This document shows positions 1-21,445 of a stretch of DNA of 64,000 nt, in pieces. The notes under the pieces are model-generated. The model was not told the origin of the DNA. It saw only the letters and a list, made by a program, of their open reading frames with translations, and ran no database searches. The stretch is from Roseiarcus sp963748545 (GTDB lineage Bacteria; Pseudomonadota; Alphaproteobacteria; Rhizobiales; Beijerinckiaceae), in contig CAVVJO010000020.1 of assembly GCA_963748545.1 (NCBI GenBank), positions 124,001-188,000 of the forward strand. The letters are read 5' to 3'. The number at the start of each line of letters is the position of its first letter. The stretch's first letter is position 1. The position numbers and the translations under genes were made by a program.

Positions 1-394
1 TGCCCAGGTTGAAGCTCGGAACGTTCAACTGCAAGACCCCGCGGACTCCGCTCAACAGATCCGCAAATCCCCACAGATTGGCGACCCACACCAGAGGAAT
101 GGCGAAGCGCCAATGGCTCCGCAGCGCCGCGATCGACGCCAGCGCCAACGCCGCTTCCAGGAGATCGCCGTAGGCGGCGCTGGAAAGGAAATCGGCAGGC
201 AGTTTCGGATCGACCATACCCGGAACCAACAACGTCATTCCCACATAGCGGAACACGTGCACGAAGAGCAGAACAATCAGAGCAGAATGACGAGAGAGGC
301 TGGTCAAGCGCGGCCACACGAACCACACAGCCGTCAGCGCGAAGACGAAGGCGCTCCAAGCCAGCTGCAGCCAGAATATCGTGACGCTATCCAT
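1..394 (-). CDS. Membrane protein of unknown function, C-terminus cut off by the window edge
   Basis: About 131 residues are visible and the frame is still open at base 1. The visible part is hydrophobic, with several likely membrane segments (residues about 5-25, 35-55, 70-90 and 95-115), and has no motif that I recognise. The ATG at 394 is preferred because GGGGAG lies 11 bases before it. Another ATG in frame at 403 leaves only 2 bases to that site. The gene is divergent from the MarR regulator at 595 and shares an upstream region of about 200 bp with it, so it is a plausible target of that regulator. That link rests on position only. Confidence 0.6.
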   Translation of the reverse strand, partial: MDSVTIFWLQLAWSAFVFALTAVWFVWPRLTSLSRHSALIVLLFVHVFRYVGMTLLVPGMVDPKLPADFLSSAAYGDLLEAALALASIAALRSHWRFAIPLVWVANLWGFADLLSGVRGVLQLNVPSFNLG

Positions 395-594
395 CGCGGT
401 CATCGCTCCCCTTGGCGTCGTCGCGCTGGGGCCTCTGGATCACTCCGCCAGCGGCAAACTATCTTCATTAGATACCTTTTTAAAAAAGCTATCTGACAAT
501 GTCAAGTCTTGCCAACGGCGGACGTCCGTGCTTTATCGGCCGCCTGCGGAAACGGCGATAACCGGGTGGACTCGACGAGAAAGAGAGGGCTGCT

Positions 595-1191
595 GTGCCG
601 GACGCACTCTTGACGGCCTCAAAGCCTCAATTGCTCGACCAAGACGGCGACCGGACGCTGCGGGCCTTGTTGTATGATTTCTTCGCGTTCGGGCGCAGCC
701 TCGAGGCCGCGCGGGCCAAGTTCGCGAGCTATGTCGGCCTGTCCCCGACCCAATATCTGATCATGATCGCGATCAAGAACTCGACCTCGGACGAGCCGAT
801 GGGGATCAATCAGCTTGCGGCCCAACTGCGTTTGAGCGGCGCCTTCATCACCAATGAAGTCAACAAGCTGGTGTCGCAGGGTCTGGTCGAGAAGAGCGCC
901 CATCCGAGCGACGGTCGCCGGGTCCAACTCGCCGCCACCGGCGAGGGTCTTCGTCTGCTGACGCGACTGGCCGCCTGTCAGCGTCCCGTCAACGATGCGC
1001 TGTTTGGAAGGCTCACGCGGGACGAGTTCAGATTGTTATCCCAGTTGCTGGCCCGTCTCGCCGCAGAGGGCGATCGCGCTGTCAAGTTTGCCGAGTATTT
1101 CGAGGCGGCAAACGCTCCGGACCCTCGTCAGGCCGCCGCATCAGGAGCCCAGAAACCGGAGCGGCGGCAAAAGCGGCCCCGCCGCGGATAG
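595..1191 (+). CDS. MarR-family transcriptional regulator
   Basis: This 198-residue protein has the MarR layout: N-terminal helices, then a winged helix-turn-helix at about residues 65-110 (INQLAAQLRLSGAFITNEVNKL followed by a DGRR wing), then C-terminal dimerisation helices. The tail is long, basic and rich in Ala, Arg and Lys, which is unusual. The start is GTG, preceded by AGAGAGGG. MarR proteins usually repress a neighbouring or divergent gene in response to a small phenolic or other ligand. The divergent membrane gene at 1-394 is the nearest candidate target; the ligand cannot be told from the sequence. Confidence 0.85.
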   Translation: MPDALLTASKPQLLDQDGDRTLRALLYDFFAFGRSLEAARAKFASYVGLSPTQYLIMIAIKNSTSDEPMGINQLAAQLRLSGAFITNEVNKLVSQGLVEKSAHPSDGRRVQLAATGEGLRLLTRLAACQRPVNDALFGRLTRDEFRLLSQLLARLAAEGDRAVKFAEYFEAANAPDPRQAAASGAQKPERRQKRPRRG

Positions 1192-1225
1192 CGCGTGGGG
1201 CGCCCCCCCGGAGGCGCCGCGCCGG

Positions 1226-2245
1226 CTAGCGGATCGGCGGGGCGTACTGGATGCCGCCGTTGTCCCACAACTCGTTGAGGCCGCGGGGAATGCCGAGCTT
1301 CGTGTGCGTTCCGACGTTGTTCTCGAAGATCTCGCCGTAATTGCCGACCGTGCGGATCGCGTTGGCCGCCCATGCGTTGGAGAGTCCGAGCGGCTTGCCG
1401 AAGTCGCCGTCGGTTCCGACAAGGCGCTTGACCGCCGGCTTGTCCGACTTCAGCGCCTCGTCGATCGTCTTTGAGGACACGCCGATCTCCTCGGCGTCGA
1501 GGAGCGCGTAATTCACCCACTTGACGATATTGAACCACTGGATGTCGTCCTGACGCACCACCGGGCCGAGCGGCTCTTTGGAGATGACGTCCGGCAGGAT
1601 CATGTGGTCGCCTGGCTTGGGGAACTGCGAGCGGAGCGCGAACAGCTGCGACTCGTCGGTCGTCAGGACGTTGCATTTGCCGGCCAGATAGTTCGCGACG
1701 GTGTCGGCGACGGTGTCGGCCTCGACGAACTCGTAATTGATGTGGTTCGTCTCGAAAAAGTCCTTGGCGTTCGGCTCGGAGGTCGTCCCCTTCTGGACGC
1801 AAACCTTGCTGCCGTCGAGCTCGAGCGCCGACGTGGCGTTGCGGCTCTTGGGGACCAGGAACGCCTGACCGTCGTAATAGGTGACGCCCGCGAAAATGAG
1901 GTTCGAGTCCTCCTCGCGGCCCATGGTCCAGGTCGAGTTGCGCGACAGGACGTCGATTTTCTTGTCCTTGAGCGCGTCGAAACGCTCGGACGCCGTCAGG
2001 GGAACGTAATCGACCTTGGACGGGTCGTTGAAGATCGCCGCGGCGAGCGCCCGGCAGAAGTCGACGTCGAAGCCGCTCCACGCGCCCTTGTCGTCCTTGA
2101 TCGAGAAGCCGGCGATTCCCTGGCTGACCCCGCAGACCAGCTTGCCGCGATCCTGCACGGACTTCAGCGTTTGGGCGTCGGCCGCGCCGACCCCGCAGAG
2201 CGCCATCGCCGCGGCGGCGGCGAGAAACGGTTTGATCATGCCCAT
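1226..2245 (-). CDS. aapJ: Periplasmic amino-acid ABC transporter binding protein, AapJ/BztA type
   Basis: This 339-residue protein starts with a Sec signal peptide (hydrophobic core, then ADAQ) and continues as a family 3 solute-binding protein. The GVSQGIAGFSI and WSGFDVDFCRALAAAIF stretches and the WDNGGIQYAPPIR-like end are typical of AapJ/BztA, the general L-amino-acid binding proteins of alphaproteobacteria. These deliver amino acids to the AapQMP permease and ATPase. No permease or ATPase gene is nearby, so this is an orphan receptor or its partners lie elsewhere. The gene stands alone and converges on the MarR gene with a gap of about 35 bp. Confidence 0.88.
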   Translation of the reverse strand: MGMIKPFLAAAAAMALCGVGAADAQTLKSVQDRGKLVCGVSQGIAGFSIKDDKGAWSGFDVDFCRALAAAIFNDPSKVDYVPLTASERFDALKDKKIDVLSRNSTWTMGREEDSNLIFAGVTYYDGQAFLVPKSRNATSALELDGSKVCVQKGTTSEPNAKDFFETNHINYEFVEADTVADTVANYLAGKCNVLTTDESQLFALRSQFPKPGDHMILPDVISKEPLGPVVRQDDIQWFNIVKWVNYALLDAEEIGVSSKTIDEALKSDKPAVKRLVGTDGDFGKPLGLSNAWAANAIRTVGNYGEIFENNVGTHTKLGIPRGLNELWDNGGIQYAPPIR

Positions 2246-2374
2246 GGCCAGCCTCGAATGTTGCCTTTCGCCGCGACCGGAGCGCGATGCGGCTTGGTCG
2301 ATCGCATCGCGCTCAAGAGTCTCTCAAAACGCGGGATTACCTGCGAAAACCGGTATCCGCCTCCGCATTCCGCT

Positions 2375-2989
2375 TTAAAGCGTCACGGCCTGCTTGATGA
2401 TGACCTTCGTTCCGACCGGCACGCGGTCGTACAGATCGATCACGTCGTCGTCGACCAGGCGGAAGCAGCCCGACGACACGGCGTGCCCGATCGTCTGAGG
2501 CTGGTTGGTGCCGTGAATGCGATAGATCGTATGCCCGAGATACATCGCCCGGGGTCCGAGCGGGTTGCCTGGGCCGCCCGCCATGAAGCGCGGCAGATAG
2601 GGCTGGCGCTCGATCATCTCCGGCGGCGGACGCCAGTCGGGGTTTTCCTGCTTGCGGGAAATCTTTTCGACGCCCTGCCACTGGAACCCGTCGCGTCCGA
2701 CGCCGATGCCGTAGCGGAGCGCCCGGTTGCTCGGCTGGACGAGGTAAAGGAACCGGTTGTTGGTGTCGATGAGGATGGTTCCCGGCGGCTCGGTGGTGCG
2801 GAAGAACACCTCCTGCCGCTCATAGGCGCCGTTGAGTTGGTTCTCCTCAGGGGTCGGCACATACCCTGGCTGATCGACCACATTCATGTCGACCTGCTGC
2901 GCGGTCGCAAACACGCTGGGCAGGAACGCCGACGCCGCGACGATCGCCGCCGCGGCGACCTGCGCCAGAAAAGCCTTTTTCACGTTCAT
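2375..2989 (-). CDS. L,D-transpeptidase (YkuD domain), exported
   Basis: Predicted length is 204 residues from the ATG at 2989, which has GGAGCG a few bases upstream; a longer frame exists but lacks a site. An N-terminal signal or anchor segment (about residues 8-30) is followed by a YkuD domain with the catalytic signature: HG at about 159-160 and SSGCFRL with Cys175. These enzymes form 3-3 cross-links in peptidoglycan or attach proteins to it, working in the periplasm. The next gene upstream codes for a lipoprotein on the same strand, 35 bp away, so the two may be co-transcribed. Confidence 0.9.
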   Translation of the reverse strand: MNVKKAFLAQVAAAAIVAASAFLPSVFATAQQVDMNVVDQPGYVPTPEENQLNGAYERQEVFFRTTEPPGTILIDTNNRFLYLVQPSNRALRYGIGVGRDGFQWQGVEKISRKQENPDWRPPPEMIERQPYLPRFMAGGPGNPLGPRAMYLGHTIYRIHGTNQPQTIGHAVSSGCFRLVDDDVIDLYDRVPVGTKVIIKQAVTL

Positions 2990-3024
2990 GTTCGCTCCAT
3001 CATGGAGGTGAAGGTGCGGGCGCC

Positions 3025-3495
3025 TCACGCCTTCTTCTGGCCGCAGCGCTCGTACACCGACGTGCCATAGCGCGCCGCGTTGTCCGGGTCGACCCAGTTC
3101 GTGCTGAAGGAATTGGCGTCTACGTTGGTAACAATCCGGTCGTCCGCCGTGCCGGCGTCGCCGGGCGGACCGAGATAGGTCTTTCCGTCCGGGCCGGCCT
3201 TCAGCACCAGTTCGGACAGGTCCGCCTGATCGGCGAGGTTCATCATGACGCCGCCGTTCGGTCCCTTGGCGATGACATAGGGCTTATTGCACTGCGCGGC
3301 CGCCTCTTTGATCGTGCGCGTGCGGTCGGTGTCGCGGTGATAGGCGGCGAAGCCCCATTTGCCGACGAGCTGATCGGAAGTGATGGCCGGCGCGGCGACC
3401 ACGGGCGCCGGCGGCGGCTCGGACGCGCAGCCGGCGAGAAGCGCAACGGCCAGGCCCGCGAGCGCAAGCGCTCCGTTTCGAAACGCGATCGCCAT
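3025..3495 (-). CDS. Putative outer-membrane or periplasmic lipoprotein, unknown function
   Basis: This 156-residue protein has a lipoprotein signal peptide ending in the lipobox LLAGC, with the lipidated Cys at residue 23, then a Pro/Ala-rich linker and a small folded domain. It has a KWGFAAYHRDTDR stretch and two more Cys (residues about 68 and 151) that could form a disulphide. I do not recognise a named family. It sits just upstream of the L,D-transpeptidase on the same strand, which fits a cell-envelope role, but this is inferred from context only. Confidence 0.75.
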   Translation of the reverse strand: MAIAFRNGALALAGLAVALLAGCASEPPPAPVVAAPAITSDQLVGKWGFAAYHRDTDRTRTIKEAAAQCNKPYVIAKGPNGGVMMNLADQADLSELVLKAGPDGKTYLGPPGDAGTADDRIVTNVDANSFSTNWVDPDNAARYGTSVYERCGQKKA

Positions 3496-3721
3496 TGGCG
3501 CCCCCTCGATGTCTTGTCAGCGGACGCTCGCGGCGCGAATTGTCGCCTAGTCCGCCAACCCTATGATACGGGTTGCTAGCAAACAGCCCGAAGCCGGTCA
3601 ATCGATCCGGCCGCGGCGTCGACAGAAGTCTCTTGGCTCCGTTCGCCCGGGACGCCGGCTTGCCGCCGCGGCGCCGCCTGCCTAAGGAGGAGCGCGAAAG
3701 CTCAAGCCCGCCCGGAAGCCG

Positions 3722-4393
3722 ATGGAGTCCGCCATGCTGTCCGCCGCCGAAAGAGAAAAACGTCAGAGCCTCATCGACGCCTGCCGTTCCATGAATACGC
3801 TCGGCATCAACCAGGGAACCTCGGGCAACATCAGTCTCAGGGACGGCGACGGTTTCCTGATCACGCCGACGAGCCTGCCGTACGACGAGATGCAGCCCGA
3901 AGACATCATCGCCATGCGTTTCGACCGCACCGTGGTCGGAAACGGACGCCCCTCGACCGAATGGCGCTTCCATCTCGACATTCTGGGCGCTCGGCCGGAG
4001 GTGAACGCCGTCGTCCATGCCCACCCGATCTACAGCACGACTCTCGCGATCCTCGAACGCGACATTCCGCCGATCCACTACATGGTCTGCGCCGCGGGCG
4101 GCGACACGATCCGGTGCGCGCCCTACGCTACGTTCGGCACCCAGGAGCTTTCCGATCATGCCCTTCGAGCGCTCGAAGAGCGGAAAGCGTGCTTGCTCGC
4201 CCATCACGGTCTGATCGCCACCGGCGACAGCCTGCGCAGCGCAATGTGGCTCGCCGTCGAGGTCGAAAACCTCGCTCACCAGTATCTCAATTGCCTGCAG
4301 CTTGGCCGCGAGCCGCCTCTGCTGACGCCACAGGAAGTCGCGAACGTGGCCGCGCGAATCGCCAACTACGGGCTTTATTCCGCGCCGAAATGA
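3722..4393 (+). CDS. Class II aldolase/adducin family protein, L-fuculose-phosphate aldolase-like
   Basis: The protein is about 220 residues, the usual size for FucA-type aldolases. Key positions are visible: GTSGNISLR near 32 (phosphate loop), the catalytic Glu80 (STEWRFH), and the zinc ligands His99 and His101 (VVHAHP) and His161/162 (LAHHG). The family cleaves sugar phosphates such as L-fuculose 1-phosphate to dihydroxyacetone phosphate and an aldehyde, but the substrate cannot be read from the sequence. A second ATG at 3734 has GGAG 6 bases before it and may be the true start. The gene stands alone on the plus strand. Confidence 0.87.
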   Translation: MESAMLSAAEREKRQSLIDACRSMNTLGINQGTSGNISLRDGDGFLITPTSLPYDEMQPEDIIAMRFDRTVVGNGRPSTEWRFHLDILGARPEVNAVVHAHPIYSTTLAILERDIPPIHYMVCAAGGDTIRCAPYATFGTQELSDHALRALEERKACLLAHHGLIATGDSLRSAMWLAVEVENLAHQYLNCLQLGREPPLLTPQEVANVAARIANYGLYSAPK

Positions 4394-4506
4394 CGTCGAG
4401 CGCCGCGATCAAAACGAATCGCGAGCCTGCGCCGGGCAGGGGCAGGCGGTCGCGGATCAAGGGCCCGCTTCCCTGATTGCATCCGCCTTCGACTCGGACG
4501 ATCGGT

Positions 4507-4701
4507 TCACGTGGGCGCGCCGACCAGAAGTTGTGCGGCCAGGCCGAAGCCGAGGGCGATGACGAGCAACAGACCGAGGCGCGCCAGCATCTGCGACGGC
4601 GCTGGCGGCGCGGGATCGCCGTCGGCCTGAAACCCTGCATCGACCGGCCGGAACGAGGAACGTCGCGCGTCGCTGAACGCGCCAGAGAGACCATTTCGCA
4701 T
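4507..4701 (-). CDS. Small protein with one C-terminal membrane segment, unknown function
   Basis: This 64-residue frame has a polar, proline-containing N-terminal half and a single hydrophobic segment at about residues 40-60 near the C-terminus, which is a tail-anchor-like layout. A GGAG lies 8 bases before the ATG. No family is recognised. It lies between a plus-strand aldolase and the minus-strand hldD. The hydrophobic pattern and ribosome-binding site favour a real gene, but a frame this short in GC-rich DNA could arise by chance. Confidence 0.45.
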   Translation of the reverse strand: MRNGLSGAFSDARRSSFRPVDAGFQADGDPAPPAPSQMLARLGLLLVIALGFGLAAQLLVGAPT

Positions 4702-4845
4702 AGAGCGAGCTCCACGGATTTACCGTCGCGCAGCATCGGCGCACGCGGGTAAGCGTTCGAGAGGGAATTGCAGGTCGCGGCGTAAGCGTTTCGTAAAACT
4801 TCCTTGTGATGCGGGTCGAAGCCGCTGCGCGCTCCGGGCGGCGGT

Positions 4846-5835
4846 TCAGCGGAACGGGTCCTCGGCCTGGAGGAATTCGGTGACGTAGCGCCGGAGCCCG
4901 TCCTCGAGCGAGGTCGAAGGCGCCGCAAATCCGGCGGCCCTGAGCCGGCCCATGGATGCGCGCGTATAGTATTGATACTTGTCCCGCAGATTATCGGGCA
5001 GGTCGATGAACTCGACATCGGGCTTTGCGTCCATGGCCTGAAACAGGATGGTTGCGATGTCGAGGAACGTCCGCGCGGATCCCGAGCCGACGTTGTAGAC
5101 GCCGGACCGCGCGGCCGGGTCTTCGAGCGCCCACAGCGTTGCGTTCACGCAGTCGTCGACCCAGACGAAGTCGCGCGATTGTCCGCCGTCAGGATAGTCC
5201 GGGTTTTCCGACCGGAAGAGCCGCGCGCGGCCGAACTCGCGAATCTGGTCGTGCAATTGTACGGCGACCGAGCGCTGCGCGCCCTTGTGGTACTCGTTGG
5301 GTCCATAGACGTTGAAGAACTTGAGGCCCGCCCAGCGCGGCGGACTCGGCAAGCCGGTCTCGACGGCGTGGGAGACCCAGCGATCGAACAGGTGCTTGCT
5401 CCACGCGTAGGGGCTCAGGGGCCGCAGGCGCGACAGATAATCCCGATCCCATCGATCCTCGAACCCCTCCCGGCCGTCGCCGTAGGTTGCGGCCGAGGAC
5501 GCGTAGACGAGCGGGATGCCCTCCTCGGCGCAGTGATTCCAGATGTCGATGGATAGCCGCACATTGCTCCTGACGAAGGAATCGACATCGGTCTCGGTGG
5601 TCGACGAAATGCCGCCCATGTGAACCACGCCGCCAAGCCTCCCCCGGAAGCGTTCGAGGAACTCGGGAATCGCCTGCGGCGCCACGATGTCGAAGAGCCG
5701 GCGTTTGGAAATGTTGCGCCACTTGACGTCGCTCGAGCCGAGATGGTCGGCGATGACGACGTCGGCGTCGTTCGCTTCGAGCGCAGCTGCGATATTGGAA
5801 CCTATAAACCCAGCTCCGCCCGTGACCAGATGCAT
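4846..5835 (-). CDS. hldD: ADP-L-glycero-D-manno-heptose-6-epimerase
   Basis: This 329-residue protein of the extended short-chain dehydrogenase family has an NADP-binding GGAGFIGSN at residues 6-14 and the catalytic YxxxK pair Tyr143/Lys147 (SPYAWSK). It also carries family-typical stretches such as FFNVYGPNEYHKG and QSRDFVWVDD. It converts ADP-D-glycero-D-manno-heptose to the L-glycero form, the last step in making the heptose donor for the LPS inner core. No other heptose gene is next to it; it is followed by the small membrane protein at 4507 on the same strand. Confidence 0.95.
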   Translation of the reverse strand: MHLVTGGAGFIGSNIAAALEANDADVVIADHLGSSDVKWRNISKRRLFDIVAPQAIPEFLERFRGRLGGVVHMGGISSTTETDVDSFVRSNVRLSIDIWNHCAEEGIPLVYASSAATYGDGREGFEDRWDRDYLSRLRPLSPYAWSKHLFDRWVSHAVETGLPSPPRWAGLKFFNVYGPNEYHKGAQRSVAVQLHDQIREFGRARLFRSENPDYPDGGQSRDFVWVDDCVNATLWALEDPAARSGVYNVGSGSARTFLDIATILFQAMDAKPDVEFIDLPDNLRDKYQYYTRASMGRLRAAGFAAPSTSLEDGLRRYVTEFLQAEDPFR

Positions 5836-6101
5836 AGCCGTCCAGCGTTCATGGAGCGCCAGTCGGCGCGGTCGCCCTCCGTATGAGATTTGCGCTCCGA
5901 GCGCGAGTCCGATCGGGCGGAATCAATGCCCGCCAAACGCCCGAAATTGTTGACGATTGCTAAGCTTCACGAGAGGGGCGTCGGTTGCCCGCGATCAGGA
6001 TCGCCGGCGACCGACGTGTCGGCGGAGGCTGACGTCAGAAGGGAGCGCGCTCGTTTCCGGCGACCCCTCGAACTTGAGTCGGCTCTCCTTTCGGTCCCTT
6101 C

Positions 6102-19187
<13,086 letters not shown>

Positions 19188-19239
19188 CGTGTCCCCGTCC
19201 GTTTGAACAACCGTACGTCGCGTCGAGTCGCTACTGTTC

Positions 19240-19599
19240 TTATCGTCGGAAGTCTGCGCCGAGCGCCGGATCGGCGTCGACGAGCAGGAGCCGGCCGGGC
19301 GTCCTAACCGATCCGATTAAAAGCAGAATCGGCTCCCTGACGAGCCCGATCGACCAGGCGCCGAACGTCTCCGTGGCGCGGCCCGGGGCCGGAGATCCCG
19401 CTCTCGGCGCGTCGCCTTGGTCCGCAGCCTCACACAAGGATGCCGAACCCATTCGGGCAAACACGGCGCAGATCGTCAACGCGATGCCCACGGCCACCCC
19501 CTTGTAAGTCGGCGGAAGGCTAGTGACAACGCCCAGAATAGACAACAGCAGTAAAGCAACTCTAAAAGAAGTGGCCACCCTGTGTCTTTTATGTGACAC
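19240..19599 (-). CDS. Small hydrophobic protein, unknown function, doubtful
   Basis: This 119-residue frame starting at GTG has two hydrophobic stretches near the N-terminus (about residues 12-27 and 32-48) and one near residues 80-96. No family is recognised and no good ribosome-binding site precedes the GTG. It ends 53 bp before the adhesin start and reads the same way, so it could be a short upstream gene of the adhesin transcript. It may also be a chance frame. Confidence 0.35.
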   Translation of the reverse strand: MSHKRHRVATSFRVALLLLSILGVVTSLPPTYKGVAVGIALTICAVFARMGSASLCEAADQGDAPRAGSPAPGRATETFGAWSIGLVREPILLLIGSVRTPGRLLLVDADPALGADFRR

Positions 19600-19985
19600 T
19601 TCATGATCAACGGGCGCCGTTGGCGCAAATAAAGCCTAAGTTAACGAGTAATTAATAACGTTAACTTACAGAATTTCGCTTGTTGCGAGTGTACTGCAAG
19701 TGCAGCGCCGGCCGTCCAGAGAAGTCGCGAGGGCAGGGCGGTCGGCCCCGCTCCATGGACGATAGCCGCGGCCGCCGCCAACGCGAAGTGTGCCCCGCAG
19801 TGGGTTGCGAAGGAAGCGCCAGGAGCAGGTGTTTGGTTCGCCCGGTCGCGGCGCCCGGGTTCAGACGCAGCAGCCCTTAGGCTAGTGCGGCTGCGTCGCC
19901 CAGGCCAACGTGCGCTTGCCCTCGAGGATCTCGGCCCGGGTGATAGAGGCCGACTGCGTCGTTCCAGTCCGGCGCGGCGCGCCGA
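19600..19985. other. Intergenic region upstream of the adhesin, AT-rich in part, with no convincing gene
   Basis: This stretch of 386 bp separates the cobalamin cluster from the adhesin. Bases 19610-19680 are strikingly AT-rich for this genome and hold a perfect inverted repeat (listed separately). From 19681 to about 19880 I see no convincing gene. Bases 19890-19985 have a minus-strand frame ending in KRTLAWATQPH and a stop. It reads like a protein C-terminus but has no start, so it may be a gene remnant; I could not assign it. Confidence 0.6.
19637..19668. promoter_or_regulatory. Perfect 10-bp inverted repeat in an AT-rich island, operator or promoter candidate
   Basis: TAAGTTAACG (19637-19646) and its exact complement CGTTAACTTA (19659-19668) flank the 12-bp spacer AGTAATTAATAA. 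It lies about 40 bp before the GTG at 19599 and about 450 bp before the adhesin ATG. The symmetric 32-bp layout and AT-rich spacer fit a site bound by a dimeric regulator. There is no run of T after it, so it is less like a terminator. Confidence 0.55.
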
Positions 19986-20783
19986 CTAGGCGCCTGGATC
20001 GACCTCATGCCTCGTCCTCGGTTCGCCGCGCCGCCTGAGCAGATAGATGTCGAGGATCCAGCCGCGTTGCTCCTTCAAGCGGGCGACCATGGCGGCGAGT
20101 TCCGCTCCGATGTCGCGGAGCGAGCCCGACCTGAGGACCTCGTTCTCCGTCCCGAGATAGGCGCCCCAGTAGATGTCGAAATCCTCCGGGTCGATCTGGG
20201 CGAAGGCCGCGTTCGAATCGAGCATCACGACGACCGCGTCCATACCCCGCGCCGCTCCCGCCAGTAGCCGGCGCGCCGTGGTCACCAGGAATTCGCCGCC
20301 GATATCGTGCAGCGGGACGGCGTGGCGCGCCGCGAGAAGCTGTGGGCTCGCCACCCCCGGAATCACCTCCAGCGCAAGCCCCAACTCGCGTTCCTCCCTG
20401 AGCTTCCTGAGGATCGAGACGCTGCTGTCGTAGAGCGCCGGGTCGCCCCAGACCAGCACGGCCCCCGCCTCGCCCTCCGCCACATGGGCGACGATCAGGT
20501 CGGCGAGGATTTTCGCCTTGCGCGCGTGCCAGTCGGCGACGACCTCGAGGTAGTCGTCGCCGGCCCGCGCGCGCGGCGGGCTCGGCGCCGTGACGAGCCG
20601 GTAGGCGCCCTTGCCGCGAAAGGTGTCGAGAACGGCCCGACGCCCGTCGCTCAGCGCCTCCTTGCCGCGACCCTGCTTCTCAAGGATGAAGAAGCAGTCG
20701 ACCTTGCGCAGCGCGTCGATCGCCCGGCTCGTCAGATCGTCTTGGCCGCCGGGCCCCATCCCGATCACGTAGATCGTCCTCAT
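19986..20783 (-). CDS. cobF: Precorrin-6A synthase (deacetylating)
   Basis: CobF methylates C-1 of precorrin-5 with loss of the acetyl group to give precorrin-6A, a step confined to the oxygen-dependent cobalamin route. The protein is 265 residues from the ATG at 20783, which has GGAG 7 bases upstream; the frame extends further but unhelpfully. The tetrapyrrole methylase fold is visible: IYVIGMGPGGQDDLT at the N-terminus and VWGDPALYDSS and EVIPGVASPQLLAARH further on. It is the last gene of the cbtB-cbtA-phosphatase-hypothetical-cobF series, 40 bp after the hypothetical gene, so it is probably under the cbtB riboswitch. Confidence 0.95.
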   Translation of the reverse strand: MRTIYVIGMGPGGQDDLTSRAIDALRKVDCFFILEKQGRGKEALSDGRRAVLDTFRGKGAYRLVTAPSPPRARAGDDYLEVVADWHARKAKILADLIVAHVAEGEAGAVLVWGDPALYDSSVSILRKLREERELGLALEVIPGVASPQLLAARHAVPLHDIGGEFLVTTARRLLAGAARGMDAVVVMLDSNAAFAQIDPEDFDIYWGAYLGTENEVLRSGSLRDIGAELAAMVARLKEQRGWILDIYLLRRRGEPRTRHEVDPGA

Positions 20784-20824
20784 CCCGTCTCTCCAGTCAC
20801 TGGCTGTCGAACACGGCCCCGACG

Positions 20825-21445
20825 TCAGTGTGCGGGTTTCGGCGTTGCGGGCCGCCTCGGCCACAAGCCCCATCCCAATCCCGCGGCCGCGGCAAGCATG
20901 GCGGCTGTAAAGGCGAGGGTCGGCGGATGCGAAGGGACGTCGCGCCAGCGTGGGAAAACGACCACGTTCGTGTTGAAAGGCTCATCGCTGTAGCGGCAAA
21001 GCGAAAGGGAGACGCCGCTGTCCATCATCTCTCTCTCGATCTTGGCGATCAGCGTGTCGACTGCCCTGCGGTCGGCGCGCGGCCCCTCACGCAGGTGCAG
21101 GAGAAGCGCGCGCGCGGCGGCGAGATAGGCGTGCGCGCACTCGTTGAACGGGCTCTCTTCGTCCGTGACGCTGCCGGGAACGACGCCCCAAAGACAAGCG
21201 AAGGACTGAAGGTTGAGATAATCTTGCAACCGCCACGTGGTCATGTCGAAGCCGATCCGTTCGTCGGCGAGCGCCCGGATGGCGGACAGGTTGTCGCTGA
21301 TCACCCGCATCTGGCCATGCGTGAGGCTCGGGATCGAGACCCCGTCCGGGGGAGGCCCTTGGCGCGTGGAGGTCCGATGCGCTTGGCTCGGCGAAGCCGC
21401 GAGGACCAAGAGGGCGGCGAGCAGGGCGGGGGCGAGGCGGATCAC
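20825..21445 (-). CDS. Exported membrane-anchored protein of unknown function in the cobalamin cluster
   Basis: This 206-residue protein has an N-terminal signal peptide ending near SQAH, an extracytoplasmic domain with three Cys (about residues 83, 102 and 153) and one membrane segment at about residues 178-195 before a short basic tail. I do not recognise a family. It overlaps the phosphatase gene upstream by 4 bases (ATGA), a sign of coupled translation, and lies between cbtA and cobF. A role in cobalt uptake or in the envelope step of the pathway is suggested by position only. Confidence 0.75.
   Translation of the reverse strand: MIRLAPALLAALLVLAASPSQAHRTSTRQGPPPDGVSIPSLTHGQMRVISDNLSAIRALADERIGFDMTTWRLQDYLNLQSFACLWGVVPGSVTDEESPFNECAHAYLAAARALLLHLREGPRADRRAVDTLIAKIEREMMDSGVSLSLCRYSDEPFNTNVVVFPRWRDVPSHPPTLAFTAAMLAAAAGLGWGLWPRRPATPKPAH

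Noticed and set aside
19680..19880. Small plus-strand frame of 66 codons after the AT-rich island
   Set aside because: Arg/Gly/Ser-rich with no likeness to anything, no ribosome-binding site, and no conserved start.
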